Shown in pieces: positions 19,096 to 32,150 of a stretch of DNA of 64,000 nt; position 1 is the first letter of the stretch; each line of letters opens with the position of its first letter. The stretch is from Cryoendolithus antarcticus (Eukaryota; Ascomycota; Dothideomycetes; Cladosporiales; Cladosporiaceae): NCBI GenBank assembly GCA_002077065.1, contig NAJO01000034.1, positions 310,001 to 374,000 of the forward strand, read 5' to 3'. A program made the translations under genes and the position numbers. Below the pieces are notes generated by a model. It saw only the letters and a list, made by a program, of their open reading frames with translations, was not told the DNA's origin and searched no databases.

Positions 19096-22000
19096 CTAGC
19101 ACGAGTTCGCCGGGCAGGCGATCTGTGTACCGTAGGGGTCTGGTCCAGCGATACCTAGCGTCCATTGTTAGTCAATGTAGCATAGACAGGAGAATTGTAC
19201 ACCGACTCACCTGCAATCTGGAAGACAGCGTTGAGAACTCCTCCGATTCCCTCGCCGGCAATGAGCCCCTACGATGCAAGTTAGTGTCTGGAACGTAGCT
19301 GGGAATGCAGGGACGCGCACAGCTGCAATCGCGAAACCGTATATGTCGAAGGACTTCGGGCTGCGTTTGGCCCAAAAGTAGCTTGGAACGGCGCCCTGTG
19401 AACCAGTCAGTTGCTGCGGCATCGTACGGGGGTTTAAGGAAGTCGCGCCATAATCATAGCCAATCCATAGTATGTCTGCACCATCGTGAATGCAAGCCCA
19501 ATGCACATGAAGTTCGGGTGGTAGACGCGGTACTTCGCCATTTTGCCCTTGTAACCGTAGTGACGGACGATCGACATGAATCCACCGAAGCAAGCGAATA
19601 CGATGGCGAAGATGCCGCTCGTACGTGGTACAGGGAACACCGGGTCTGTAACAGCTACCGCTACAGCACGCCAGGCCGCAATGGAAGGTCCAGCGAAAGG
19701 ACAGGTCTCGGCCTCCGGATCGATGACACACGGGTATGCCTTGACGAAAAGGATGTACAATGCCGGTGCCAGGAAGACGGCCACGATCGTACCGAGACCT
19801 TGGGCAATCCATTGCTGGGTAGGTGGAGTGCGGAGGAGGAAGCCGACACGGAAGTCGCCCACCAAGTCGGAGGCCTGGTTGGCACCCATACTCGCGATGG
19901 ACCCGCCCAACAAGTTGAGGCGCTGAGCCTTCGATGTAGCCCAGTGCTCTCCCTTGGTTGCACCACCAAGGACGATCTGGGAAGCCTTCGATGCTGCGGT
20001 CAGAGGGGTGATATCCGTAACACCAGCACACTGGACGGCCAAGAACGAGAAGAAGAACGCCAGGAACACAGCAAGAAGCGACATGCCGACGGGCATCTCG
20101 AATTGTACGCCCATGACGACACAGGTCATGATGATGACGAGGACGAGAAGGGGGAGCCACATCCACCACTTGACTTGCTCATGCGGTAACGCTGGATCCT
20201 CGACAAGATCGCTCTCGTCTTGTACGCCCTGTCTGGACAGGAATGCATGTGGCGTGCCCTTGCGCTTGCTGTATTGCGTGTTGAGCCACTCGCAGGATCC
20301 ACGCCAGATAGCCTTGGCGATGAAGCCGAAGAGCTTGTACTGCAGGAACAGCTCAGTGAAGCTGACCACGATCATGAGAAGAACACCTGGCCAGAGAAGC
20401 CAGAAACGTGGTGATGGATGATCCTTGTTGGATGCCGCCGCGCTCAAGGAGCCGAAGCTCATGTAGCGGTCCCAGTCCGGGTCCTTCGGGGCAATCTGCT
20501 TGCCCCAGGCGGCGCCAGTGTGGATGAGCGAGGGTCCGATGATGCCCCAGGCTAGAATGGAGCCAGCGTAGTAGGACACGGCAGTGTTGATACCAACCTA
20601 GCCAGAAAGGTCAGCTGCCGCTCACAACGACAAGGAGAGACTGTCAAAACTTGCCAGCATTCCACTGCCGATGAAGGCGGGAGTGAACTCGATCATCCAG
20701 CCCCAGTTCTCGATGTCTATAGCGTAGTTCGTCTTGCTGTACTTGCTCCAAATGAAGATCCACTATGCTGTGTCAGTATACTGCTAAATATGGTGACTCT
20801 CAATTTTCGCGCAGATGCGCAGACATGGTCATGCAGCGCAGACGATACGACCTCCGGCAAATAAAGCTTGCCAACGAGAGATGGCGCCATCGAATGAGCT
20901 GCTCTGATCGCCGGGTGCTTTCGCACAAGTGTTGGGGCTGGCAGAGTGGAAATTCTCGGGAGAGCTTACAGTGCTACCGAGAAGTTAGTAACGGACGACG
21001 ACGACGATAGCAAGGAGATTTCCACGCACAACGGGTGCCAGTCCCACAAGATGCCAAGAGCCTGCCAGGAAGTCAGCGGAGTGCCCAAGGGGGGGTAGGG
21101 GGGTGGGGGATGAAGTCTTTCAAACTCACATATTGAGACACAACGCGCTGGATGAACGCCAGACTGAACGCAATACCCAGCGCACGCATCTTCAGCTTCG
21201 CAATGGCTTCGCCAGATGCAGCAGCGTGCATGCTTCGAATGGTCATCGCCGTCGCGGAGGGGGTCGGGAAAATGAGACGAAGTTCGCGAGCCAGGTAGAT
21301 AATGAAGAATTTGCGCAACCTGATCCCGTTAGCGACTCCTACATCTGTCGTGCTCTAAGATTGCTTACGGAGTTGCGAAGGCAAAGCCGAAGTATCCTCC
21401 GACGATAGTCAGGGTGATCAGGCGAGGAAAGTCCTTCTCCGGCGTGCTCAGGAGGCCCAACGAGTGCATGGCAGGAATACCAGAGATAAAGACACTCGAT
21501 AGACCACCCGCAGCGGTTGCAGCAGTCTGTACGATGTTGTTCTCGCGGGGGCCGAAGGATCCGCCCAGGATAGGGAATTTCTCGGGCAATGCGCGACCCA
21601 ACGCTGTAATCAAGTCAGCAACCACACAAGTACATATTCCCTCTTCAAATAGCGTACGCTTAAGCACTGCAAATCCTATGATAGCCCCGAAGAGCGAAGC
21701 ACCAAAGGTCCAACCGGTCTTCAAGCCAAGGTAGATATTGGAGGCACCGACGAGGGCACCACAGATGCAACCAACGACCATGGCGCGAATGGTGATGATC
21801 TGGTGACGCTCATCTGGCAAATCGTCGAAGGGAACGAAGGGATCTGTGGTCATGCCGACCATCTCATCAACGTTGACATCGGGCTGCTTCTTCTCGTCCA
21901 GGGAGGAAGTCTTCGAAGTCGCATCGCCGGACGCATGGTGCTCAGCTCTAGGGTTCCTGTCCGCGTCTGCAATGGTGCGCAGGTTTCCATTCAGGTCGTG

Positions 22001-22155
22001 TGGAGCGAAGGTGTTCTCCTTTTCGGTCAAGGGAGGCACATCTGGGTTGATGAAGCCCTATGCCACAATTAGCCAAAAGTTCAAACTGCAGCGCATTCTA
22101 GAAATGTTACCATTGGGTGAATGGGACGATCCACGACCTCTGTTACTGTCGCCAT
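19096..22155 (-). CDS. OPT-family oligopeptide/metal-chelate transporter, nine exons
   Basis: Polytopic OPT transporter that would move small peptides or metal-nicotianamine-like complexes by proton symport; closest in layout to the YSL-like branch (yeast YGL114W type). Exons: 22155-22111, 22057-21369, 21319-21130, 21061-21026, 20762-20655, 20597-19449, 19395-19321, 19268-19211, 19154-19096. The sum is 803 codons. The first hydrophobic block shows VVGCICGALVGASNIYLGLK followed by TGWTFGASLFGA. Later marks are FPTPSATAMTIRSMHAAASG, WGWMIEFTPAFIGSGML and GLIAGEGIGGVLNAVFQIAG. The soluble N-terminus is about 85 residues. Two introns use GC donors: 20654 (GCAAGT) and 19448 (GCGCGA). The exact end of exon 4 and the start of exon 5 are the least certain. 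Confidence 0.9.
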
Positions 22156-23868
22156 GATTGCAATACACTACGATGGTGATATTACTATGGAGTAATGACA
22201 CGCGCGAGAGGAAGGGCTGAAGTCTTATGAAGGACGATAGCCCCAGTTACCACCGATGCAACCCTTGCCCGACCATCAGGTGGGTGGTATCTCCCAGGAT
22301 CCACATGTACCTATCTTGCTCTCAGCCAATGAGAGCATCCCGAAATACAGCTTCATGTCAGACAACGCTTGCGAACATGCACCGAACAACATGCCTGCCT
22401 CCTTCGGTTAGACAAAGTCCCTGCGCTTCGGGCTACGGTACGGCGCCAAGCCTTATGGCGACAGCAAGCTCATGGCGACATGTCTTGTTCATAACCTGTG
22501 GTGACTGTTTGAAGCTCGATCAGCACACACGCTTGCGCTGTGCCGCATTCGCAATGAGATTGCAAGCCTGATGGCGATACAACGCCATGCGCGATGGTGG
22601 CCCAGGATAGATAACACAGGCAGGATTATCCAGTCACTGGCGATCACCACACGAGCACTGCATGGGTGGGTGACGCTGGCGCGCATGAAATGCCTTGGCG
22701 CATCTCATTGAAGAAGTTCACCCGTTAGCCAAGACTGAGCTTGCCCGTTCAAAGGCGATTACGCCGGGGAGCTTGATCGGATTTCGCGACGCGGATCGCG
22801 TGGAGGTGGCAAGGTCTCTTGTTAAGGCTAATCTATCGAATCCTGCCAGATAACGTTGTGCTGCGCTGGGCGCGAGCTGAGGTATGATACCTGGGCCATG
22901 AGCCATGGCAGCATCTTGTCGCAGTCGTGGGCGATCAGGTGCAGCTCGCAGGGTCCTTTCGCACATCGGCTGCCAAGAATCGCAAAATGTGGTCCCGATG
23001 ACTCTCCCACGCCTCCTGGAGCGGATCACAAAATGGCTTCGCACAGTCATCTCCCCGCCACTATAGCCTTGGCAGAAAGCGTAGACCATCGCCTTGGCAT
23101 GCACCAAGTCGATCGTCGAAGCTCTTCAAGGCGTGGGAAGCGCTCAGCCGTGGGAGGTGAAGGCGGAGCGGTTGTCGTTGGGCGCCGCGGTGGAGCGACG
23201 GGACCGATGAATCGCCTTCTGCCAGCAGAAAAGTCGAGGTGAAGTCAAGATCGACTGTCAGTGGCGCGCATTCGCAGCCGACCGAGGCCAGAAGGCTATT
23301 TCGGACTTTGCGGGGAAGCACGTGCTAGTCACGAGATCAGCTTGCAGTCGATTCTGTAGCCGAGATGTATCGTCGTGATTGTCGAGTCATGCAATCGTAT
23401 TTAATAGTAGGTTCGGAAAGGAATGAAAATGTGCGGCATCGACGACAGCGATCAAGAGTTGTGATGAAGACGGTGACAGATAATGGCGCAGCGAGCGGTA
23501 CGGCTGATAAGAAGAGATCATAGTGTCAAGATCGCTCGCTTGCTCTGCTGGCTATGTGCTCGGAGAAGCCGCTGCATCTATGCTACTTTCTGTGCATATA
23601 TACAGTCCTTTGTATTGCTGGTCCACAACCATCCAGAACAGACTTGATCGGGTTTCTTGCTGCATTCAGATTCTTGTTGGCTACTGCAGCGCTACAGTCT
23701 CACTCTTGCGCTGGCTTTCCATCACTATAGCGTCTGCGAGGCATAGCAATGGTAGCTCCCTATGGCAGCCTTCGCTATAGCAGCGTTGAGCACTCGCGAG
23801 ACATCCAGAGAAGTGCAACAACGAACGCTTGTTCACTCCAACACACTCACCATGGGATCTGAGATGCG
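22156..23868. other. 1.7-kb region without a recognisable gene
   Basis: Promoter side of the OPT gene. Only short, unrelated open frames; no RNA gene or mobile element seen. Confidence 0.45.
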
Positions 23869-24268
23869 TCAACCCGCCACGGCATCCAGTGCCGCTTGAA
23901 GCGCTCCCTCAGCACTATGAATCACCGCATCCTGCGCCGCCTTCTGAGTTTCGGTGCGGATATGCTCTTTACCTGCGTAAAGGTTCTAAGTCATGTTGAG
24001 CGCGTGCGTGGCGTGGTAGCTTCGACTGGTCAGCAGAATAACTCATTACTTGTTGCTGATGATGAGCTCACACTTGGTCACCCGGTGCGTGAGAAAGGAT
24101 CAAATGCATTCCGGCGCGACGGAGATCGCCAATGCTTGGTTTGGAAAGTGATCAGCGTGCGATGGCAATTGCTTGATCATATCTCTTGGCTGCAAAGTGC
24201 TCCCATGCCAGCGTATACTCACTCTCGAAGGACTGGACCATATGACTGAGCTCTGAGGCTGCCGGCAT
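23869..24268 (-). pseudogene. Small helical (TPR-like) protein gene with one in-frame stop
   Basis: The frame from ATG 24268 reads MPAASELSHMVQSFESEYTL, then AWEHFAAKRYDQAIAIAR, then TGA at 24152-24154. It continues in the same frame with SLSKPSIGDLRRAGMHLIL and SHAPGDQ before a GTGTGAGC donor near 24073. The A..Y..AI..A pattern and the following helix look like the paired-helix (TPR-like) small proteins common in dothideomycetes. A downstream frame (HIRTETQKAAQDAVIHSAEG, stop at 23869) is probably the last exon, but I could not place the junction in phase. CGA to TGA would explain the stop. No function known. Confidence 0.45.
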
Positions 24269-24843
24269 GTCTTGGAACGTAGGTTTCTCTGTAGCGATTA
24301 TGTGTAGGTCTGAGGAGGTGAAGTATTGAGGTCACGGTATGGGAGGCATAAAGTGGACTGCACGTAAAGGCTACACTAATGTGTCACTACTAGCACCTGC
24401 TTAGCTGACTCGAATGACCAGACACTAAGTATAACATGGAATGAATAAACCGCTGCAGTATCATTCAGGCTTCCAAGTCCGATCTTCTTCGTTTTGCGCC
24501 CAGTGCGGCAAGCATGCCACAGCCTCCGCTTCTATCACTTTGTCCTGCCTCTAGCTTGAACAGAGACCACATTGCCAAGGGCTTTACTCCTTCGAAAAGA
24601 TCGTATGGCGAGCGAGCGAAGATGATGGGGGTTTACTTCTTTCCTCATGCTGAAGAAGGGTGATTTGACCAGCGTCGTGCGCCATCGCGAATTTGACTTT
24701 CGTTCCTGCAGCGGGACGCTTCCGCAGATCCACAACGAAGTGATGTCTCCCAAAAGGCCAGATTTCACGCGCCATGACCGTGTCGTGTGCACCCCACCTA
24801 CACATTCGCTTACGTATGAATTGTTGCCGCATTATTATAATGT

Positions 24844-26929
24844 ATGGATGGTCATCGTCCGACCCACCTTCACAGATCCTCTGTTTCGTCCGAGATTCCC
24901 CTGACTTCAATCCTTCCCACACACGAATATCAAGATCACCAATCCGAACATATCCGTGATCGCGGTAGACGGAGGCCAGACTTGCCACTAATCGATACGG
25001 TTCGAAGAGAAGACCAGGACTACTCGGACTCTGGAAGCTCTTCCTCTCCTTCGATTCCACATATGCCGCGCCGGAAATCCAAGTCGCGGTCTCCCCACCC
25101 AAACGGCCGGATACATAGAGCCAACGGCTCGGCAACATCAGTTCCTTCGACTCCCAACGGCACGATGAACGGAAGTTTTCGGGAACGAGGCAAGCCCTCA
25201 AACTCCCTCGAAATCCCCGAAGATAGTGCGGCGCAGACTGCACATCTAATGGGCAGGGAGTCCTTCACTCTGGACGATGAGCCGGCACGGACAGGAGGCA
25301 AGGGCGGGGAGGTTAGCAAAGGGTTCTTCGAGTTGCCACGGCAGGATCGTCGGAATTTTTTACTATTGGTTCTGCTGTATTTTCTGCAAGGAATTCCAAT
25401 GGGCTTGGCGGGAGGGAGTATACCCTTCCTGTTGAAGAGCCACATGAGCTATGGTCAGATTGGTGTGTACAGTCTAGCATCGTATCCGTACAGCTTGAAG
25501 TTGCTATGGAGTCCGATCGTTGACGCAGTATGGAGTCCTCGGCTGGGGCGGCGGAAAAGTTGGATCCTACCCATACAAGCGCTGAGTGGACTGGGCATGA
25601 TATATCTTGGTTGGGGAGCACAAAAGATGATGGAGGATGCAGGTGAAAACGGAGGCGCTGGCGTGTGGACTTTCACTGGTTGGTGGTTCGCGCTGGTATT
25701 TATGTGCGCCACGCAAGACATCGCTGTGGATGGGTGGGCCATCACATTGATCTCGCCCTCGAATTTGAGCTACGCGTCTACTGCACAGACTGTGGGCCTT
25801 ACAGCGGGCAACTTTTTGAGCTACACTGTCTTCCTCGCGCTGAGCAGTCCCGACTTTGCAAATCGCTACTTCCGCGCTGTGCCAAGCAATGTCGGCATCT
25901 TCACCCTGGACTCGTATCTGACCTTCTGGGGCTGGGCATACTTGGCTGTCACCGCTGGTCTGGCCATTCTGAAGCGCGAGGAGCGTACAAAGGAGAAGGA
26001 CAGCATCCTCGATGTCTACAAGGTCATGGGCGGCATTCTCAAGCTCCGCAACATCCAGATCTTCATCGTCATCCACCTGATCGCGAAGATCGGGTTCCAA
26101 GCTAACGACGCCGTCACAAATCTCAAGCTACTGGATAAGGGATTCAGCAAGGAGGACCTGGCGCTCACAGTACTCATCGACTTTCCCTTCGAGATCGGAC
26201 TTGGCTACTACGCGGGCAAGTGGAGCGAGCAGTACACTGCTATTCGAGTTTGGTGCTGGGCCTTCGTTGGCCGGCTGATCGCAGCTGTGTTCGCACAGCT
26301 GGTCGTCATGGCTTTTCCGGTCGGCGGCACGACGAAAGGTTACTTGCTGGTCGTGATTGTGGAGCATGTATTCAGCACATTCATGAGTACGATCATGTTC
26401 GTGGCGATCAGTGCTTTCCACGCAAAGATTGCGGATCCCGCCATCGGAGGGACGTATATGACACTGCTGGCGACGTGAGTTCTTTCTTCCTTGCGGATCA
26501 CGTCCAGCCTTTGAACAATCACTGACCTTTACGCAGCGTTAGCAACCTCGGCGGCACATTCCCCCGCTTCTTCATCCTGAAGTTCGTCGATGCCTTCACA
26601 GTTGCGACTTGCAGCCCTCCGAGCATACCTCCCGCCAAGGACCTGCTGAAGGGCGATCTCATCACACAGCCTTTCAGCTGTGTGCTTGAGGCGGAGAAGC
26701 ATCGGTGCTTGGCTGGAGGTGGGACTTGCGATATACAGCATGATGGTAAGTGGTGCTCCATTTGTCTATCACTGCTAGTGCACAGATGCTGACATGTGTG
26801 ACAGGCTACTACTACGTCAACGTGCTCTGCGTTATAATAGGAGTCATCACGTTTTGGAGCTTCATAAGACCGCAGGCTATGAAGTTGCAACAGTTGCCAC
26901 TTAGAGCTTGGCGAATATCTGATAGTTGA
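24844..26929 (+). CDS. Acetyl-CoA transporter (AT-1 / SLC33A1 family)
   Basis: ER-membrane antiporter family that brings cytosolic acetyl-CoA into the ER/Golgi lumen for lysine and sugar O-acetylation. Three exons (24844-26474, 26537-26745, 26805-26929) give exactly 655 codons; introns have GTGAGT/GTAAGT donors and CAG acceptors. The first about 155 residues are disordered and Ser/Arg-rich. Then comes the family core: RRNFLLLVLLYFLQGIPMGL, GGSIPFLLKSHMSYGQIGVY, LLWSPIVDAVWSPRLGRRKS, FMCATQDIAVDGWAITL and a C-terminal GGTYMTLLATVSNLGGTFPR motif; eleven to twelve membrane segments in all. The first ATG of the frame was used; a start at 25063 (MPRRKSKSR) is possible since only disordered sequence lies between. 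Confidence 0.93.
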
Positions 26930-27447
26930 CGTGATATAGATCATACAATCTGAATGTACAGCTCAAGCCTGTTGCGCTCGAGTTCAACTGCATTCGTAAA
27001 TCTTGGTCTGTCCTAAAAAGCGCACCTCTGGCCCTCCACGGTGCTTTCATCGACTGCCTCCCGAGGTTGTAATACAGCAGCACCAGCACGGTTATTCTCT
27101 GCCCATCCCAGGGCCACCACTCTTTGCCCAGGACGTTCTGTGTTTGCATGAGCGCGACTCGAGTGCTCGCGGATGTCAGTACGAGCCCACCCGTGCTCAC
27201 GGCTGAGCAGTGCCAACGCACGCATCCGCAACACGCCAGCACTGGCACGGCTTCTCCACTGGTGTTTGTATTCATGGCTCTTCGTGAAATTCGATTCAAG
27301 ACCGATCGGCTATGTAGCGCTTGAGACGACGCATGAGGGCTCTGCGTTCTGACTGTACCCCCCAGACTTTCGATATCTCCCTCCCCACCAACACTAGGAC
27401 GGCACGAGATCCACAATATGTAGGAGCAAAACAGCCAGCCTGCGGTC

Positions 27448-28057
27448 TTGCGATTTGCTGACGTCGAGCCTAGGGACGACCTTGCAGCTCCAGACTCCAA
27501 CACGACGGTGCTGAAGCGGGCGTCCGACAGTGCCGTGATGATGAGCAAAGCAGTCTTACGTTGGCAGAAGCACAAACCTCCTGCAGAAATGACTCTGGAT
27601 GACATCTTGCCGCACGTCGAAGCGATGTTTGATGCTTTCATGGCTTCAAGTGTTTGGCTCGACTACTGTGAGAGCGAGGTCTGGATCCTGCGCCTCACAC
27701 CGTACATGGTCTGGGAAGCCTCCAAGTGTTGTTTGGCACTGCACTGGAACATTTATGCAGGATCGGCTTCGTACAAGGGTCTTCACGAAGGAGCAAGATG
27801 AGGACCTAGGTCGTGTGCTGGCACACACTAACGACATTCGCCGCGTGGCTACGCAAGCTAGAGCATGGATCCAGCTCTGTCATGGGAATGTAGAGCAGCA
27901 GCGTGCGGTTGTCGCCTTCGCCGCTGATGTTCTTGAGGCAGGCGAGAGGATTGACAGAGCCACCAGAGCTGCCGTCAGGATAAAGCCCGAACAGGACTCT
28001 GCACAGGACAGGAAGGCGAAGGCTGAGTCGGCGTTCTGGTGGCGATACACCATGTAG
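27448..28057 (+). CDS. Member 1 of an unrecognised small helical protein family
   Basis: Function unknown. Two exons are visible: about 27448-27708 and 27761-28057. The first ends with the family signature WLDYCESEVWILRLTP, the second carries a long amphipathic helix ending DVLEAGERIDRATRAAVRI. Related genes at 28.6, 44.7, 49.9 and 51.1 kb share an aromatic-x-x-x-(V/C)-E-x-E-x-x-(I/V)-L-x-x-x-R motif, a phase-0 intron right after it, and a downstream (L/F)xx(E/D)LxxAGExIDxA helix. Here the donor (ATG|GTCTGG) is weak. No in-frame ATG marks the 5' end except 27538; the frame is open from 27421. May be partly decayed. Confidence 0.5.
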
Positions 28058-28593
28058 GGTAAGCAGACTTCAGGCCACAACAATGTGAGCATTGCGCTCA
28101 GCAGCATGACCCTCTCGCATCCGCGCAGCGTTCGATATGTGGTAGGTACGAGACTACTAGCACTCCAGCTCGCTCGGCGGTCGTGCCTGCCTTCACTCCT
28201 TACCCATATTTGTCTAGAACACCTCGCCGCGAATTCTGTAGACACCCTGCGGACATTCCACGCCACTCTCAAGCCACGGAAACAGGATGTAAGCCTTACA
28301 TGGTCTACTTCATGCTGGCGCATCTTACCGACGAACTATGACAGGGACGATCTCACCTCAATTGAGCTTCAAGCGCAGCTTCCGCGATTGAAGCTCGAAC
28401 CCGCTGCCGTCGAGACTGAGTCGATCATCCACACACCTCATCGTTCGATTGGCGCAGCCGCACAAAGCCCTGCGGTTCCTTGATTTGACGATCGCGGACA
28501 TCATAGATCATCAATTCCAGCTCGCAATCCTCATTTAAGCTGCGCATGAAGATCAAAAGCAACACCCGCAAGATGTAAGCCATCGATACGGGC

Positions 28594-29177
28594 ATGATTG
28601 TACTCGCCCCTGCTGATACCAACAGGATCACAGATCAAGCCGACATCGAGCATGCGCGACTGGAAGCCCACGAAGAAGAGCTGGAGAGAGAGAACGCAGA
28701 ATCGAGAGCCCAACGCAGTGCCATTGCGGGAGACTCAACAGAGCGTTTGGCAGATGTTGGAGCTGGCCTCCAAAAGCTGATCGAGGGTCCAACCTGACGC
28801 TTGTTCCTCCAGCACGAAGCACTTGTCTCCGCAGCTATGCGTGACAAAGTATGCGACTCCTTGTCAGCCGGTCTCACTCAGTGTACTGACTGTAACAACA
28901 GGGATCACTCTCAGGAGATGCTGAAATTGATGCCAACCGCGAAGAGATCGAGAGGGTTGCCACGTATCTTCTCAGGGGTGTGGACGCCATGCGCGCTCTC
29001 GCTGCCGACGCTCGCAAATTGGCTGAGGGCTACTACAGTGATGACTCGGACAAGCGGCATCAGTTCATCGATTCAAATACATGTCTGTTCACACTCAGCG
29101 ACAAGCTCGACGAAGCGCTCGGACCATGCACCAAACACGATATAGTCGAGGGTGAAGGGAAGAGTGTAGAGGAGTAG
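28594..29177 (+). pseudogene. Member 2 of the small helical family, with one in-frame TGA
   Basis: Exon 28594-28848 starts at ATG (MIVLAPADTNRITDQADIEH) and forms a Glu/Ala-rich helix. It meets TGA at 28795-28797 and continues in frame with RLFLQHEALVSAAMRDK, the family signature before the intron. The intron (GTATGC donor, CTGACTGTAAC branch, AACAG) is phase 0, exactly where the relatives have theirs. Exon 28902-29177 then encodes a long helix (EIERVATYLLRGVDAMRALA) and LFTLSDKLDEALG near the end. Without the stop the protein would be about 176 residues. CGA to TGA is the simplest change. Function unknown. Confidence 0.55.
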
Positions 29178-29416
29178 ACCAGGTTGCGCGTTATATTATG
29201 GAGGCTGAACACTAGCCACCCAAGCGGACAAGGTGGTCGGTGTTCAAGGATATTTGCGGACATTCGCGGGCTGCCTTAATGGCACCACATCGATAGCTGC
29301 GCAAGCAAGACCGGACATATGTAAACAGGCAGTCAGGTCCAGCTGCTGATGTATCATACAGTGCGCTTCATGGGGATCTCAGTGGCTCCGCGTTCGGTTT
29401 AACGGGGTTGCTTACT

Positions 29417-30768
29417 TCACAGATGAGCCCATCCGTTCCAGCTAATGACCTGGGTCTCGTCGATCAAGCAGTCACGTCCACCTTCATCTCGCCCTTTACG
29501 GTCCGCAGCCCACTGTGACAGCCTTCCCGCGATCTTCGAGCGCACGAAATAGTCCGTCCAGAACCAGCGCCTGATTCGATTCTCCCAGGATCCTCGCACG
29601 ATGTCAAAGACACTGAGCCATGGCGACTGAGTGGCCGGATTGACGATGCTGTATGCCGAAGCGTTGTAGCCGACTCGCACAGTAGGATTTAGGAAGACGC
29701 CACGGCTCTTCGAGAGAGGATTGTCGGCGTGTATGAGACAGCATTCGGAGCCTTCGACGTGGTGCAGACTTAGATCGTCGGAGATCCCACGGAAAGCGAA
29801 GCGATCCACGGCGGTGTAGAATGGTGCAGCGTCCATCAGCACTATCTCAGTGTATTAGTATCACCAACACACACCAAAAACCCTTTTCACCTTACCTGCC
29901 CCATTCCAGCAGCTCTTTACGGGTATGGGCTGATTCTTCTTCATCGCCTGTCTCGACTCTCGCCCACGGAAGTACGGCCACCGGCTCATCATAGCTTCAT
30001 GCCCCTCAGAGTCTCGCAAGGCGAAGGTATCGTAGAACGCGGGCGGCTTCGCGAAGTCCAGTGCACAAGCGGCAGCATATTGTCCACCGTTCGTGTTAAG
30101 CAGGGCTCTCATCTGCGATGTCTGAATTTGATGAGTGACGAGAAGAGATATGGAAAGAGCGAGACGGGACGCACATTGAAAGCCACATCGTTAAGGAACA
30201 AGATCTTAGTAAACGTCTCCCCTTTCTCGAGCAACTCATAAAACGGCTCTAGAGCCTGGTTGCGTAGCTTCGCCAGAAATGGAATTCGTCTCAGCTGCAG
30301 GGTACCATTCTCGGCCTTGATCCATCCTGGCTCCACGTGCGCAGGTCGATGGTCGAGAATATCAGTATGGAGGACATCGTCAATCACGACTTTGCGTCTC
30401 ACGCCGATCTCGCCAAGATAGAAGTCCAGCTCCCTCAAGGCTCCCTTGGTATCATCGACAAAACTCCCACCTTCCTGCAAAGAGACGAAGACCCGGTCTT
30501 TGCCGATGACTTGCACGAGCTCGTAGATAGCTTTGTTCCAGTGAGTACGGAGGATCGGTTCGTTGTTCCAGTGCAGTGCAGTGATGAAGATTCGTTGGCT
30601 TGATAATTCGATGGGTGCTTCGGCGTGATGATCGAGAGCCTTACGGACGAAGGTTACTTCCACGACCGTCCAGAGAATGGCAAGAACCAGCAGGATCCAA
30701 GCAAGACGTTTGAGCTGCGTTCGCCGGCGATACTTGTAGCGTGGGTACATCACTCGGGTACCAGTCAT
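29417..30768 (-). CDS. CAP59-like alpha-1,3-mannosyltransferase (glycosyltransferase family 69)
   Basis: Type II Golgi-type membrane enzyme related to Cryptococcus CAP59/CMT1, which transfer mannose from GDP-mannose. Three exons, 30768-30175, 30121-29896 and 29841-29417, sum to 415 codons. A short basic cytoplasmic tail precedes one membrane anchor (LAWILLVLAILWTVVEVTFV, residues about 20-40). Family marks follow in order: RIFITALHWNNE, FVSLQEGGSFVDDTKGALRE, ETFTKILFLNDVAFN, YAAACALDFAKPPAFYDTFA (then LRDSEG), the SCWNGA motif at the second intron, and FRGISDDLSLHHVEGSECC. The FLNDV and E-(x)GS-x-DD residues expected at the nucleotide-sugar site are present. Introns have GTGCGT and GTAAGG donors. 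Substrate in this fungus unknown, probably cell-wall or glycoprotein mannan. Confidence 0.92.
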
Positions 30769-31098
30769 TCAAGCATTGGAGTGGATACGACTATCCTTGG
30801 CTCCATCGAGTTGGCGAGACAGTGGATCAACGGTATTGAGCTCTCATGAGGAAATCTTTGAAGAAGGTGAGATTTTGTAGAGTGCAGAGCGCGCACTATT
30901 ACCAACCATGCTCCTGTATCAGGGCATTGACTCGCTTCAGTCTGACTACGGGAGATGAGGTTACATATGTACTTACGTACTCCAAGGACTGTAGCCGGGA
31001 GTCCGAGGCCTAAACGGGACAACTTGTTGAAGTTCGACGACGTCCTCGAAGACCATATATCGAACTTATACATGGTGTGGGTTTACCTTCCAAATATA

Positions 31099-32150
31099 AT
31101 GTCTCGCTCTGTGACGCTGCCTTTGCGACTGTCGTCGCGATACGCGCAGCTCGAACAATCCCGATGCCTCCATAGTGCCACCACCTCATTCGCTACACAT
31201 GAGCCTCTCCACCACCGCCCACGGCGAACACCCACTTTAGCATCCCCCTTCTCGACGTCAGTATGCCGCCGCAAAAGCGGCCAAACTCTGGTCAAGCCTT
31301 CCATGAAGCAGCCTGCCCAGCAGTCCATGTCCCGCGCCCGCAAGGAGCAAGAGCAAGCCATGCTTCAAAGTGGCCAATTTCCAGATGACATTGGCCTTCT
31401 ACCAGACACCTTCATTCTACCGCGCAGTCCACGTGAGCGTTACAATTGGACGATCCGGAAGAGATGGCTATATACCCGGTTCTGGGAATGGATCGCGTGA
31501 GTACCCTCCCATACTACACGCACAAGCGGCATCAGCGACTGACAGCCCCCACCAGCACATATCAACTCCGCTTCATGACCCGAAAGCCCCGGCCTCGCCT
31601 CCACCTATCTCGCATCCCAGCCCTAGCCCAAGACCTCCACACCCGCACCCTCACAGCCTTCGCGGCCGGCGATCTCACGCCCGTTCAATCCAACCTCTCC
31701 CAGGGTATTTTCTCATCCCTGAAATCCCGCCTCGCAACTCGTGAACCAAATACAAACACGTCCTGGCATCTGCTCGCGACCCTATCATCCCCGAAGCTAG
31801 TCTCGTACAAACCCATCCTCCTCCCCTCCAACTCCTCCGACAAAACCGCTCAGCGCGACAACTGGAATCTGCAAGCTGTCGTGCGACTCCATACGCGGCA
31901 GAGTCTGCAGAACTTGAAAAAGACTGCGAAGAGGGGAGCGGGCGGGAAGATGGTGGAGGAGGTTGCTGTGCTGGGCAAGCCGGAGGTGAAGGAGGTGGTG
32001 GAGTATGTTGTGCTGCAGAAGGTTTGGCGAAAGGCTAGGACGGGGGAGTGGGGACTTTGGGGTTTTGCGGACGAGATGACTTTGGCGAGGTTGAAGAGGG
32101 AGGACGCGAGGAAGATGAAGGGTGCGGCTCAGGGGGCGTTGACGGGGTGA
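31099..32150 (+). CDS. Mitochondrial mL45 / MBA1-like protein (Tim44-like fold)
   Basis: MBA1/mL45 proteins bind the large mitoribosomal subunit at the exit tunnel and help insert nascent proteins into the inner membrane. Two exons (31099-31496 and 31556-32150, 59-base GTGAGT...CAG intron) sum to 331 codons. The N-terminus is Arg/Ser/His-rich with a clear presequence. The conserved stretch PDDIGLLPDTFILP followed by WTIRKRWLYTRFWEWI lies just before the intron, and a Tim44-like alpha/beta domain fills exon 2 (SWHLLATLSSPKLVSYKPIL, AVVRLHTRQSL, EYVVLQKVWRKARTGEWGLW). An in-frame ATG lies further upstream (30955) but leads with non-presequence residues, so 31099 was chosen. Confidence 0.82.

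Noticed and set aside
19305..20189. 294-codon plus-strand frame antisense to the OPT transporter
   Set aside because: Opposite strand of exon 6, whose membrane segments and OPT motifs are unmistakable; the antisense product is hydrophilic and unrelated to anything.
22156..24840. Mobile element in the gene-poor stretch
   Set aside because: No terminal repeats, integrase, transposase or reverse transcriptase motifs on either strand.
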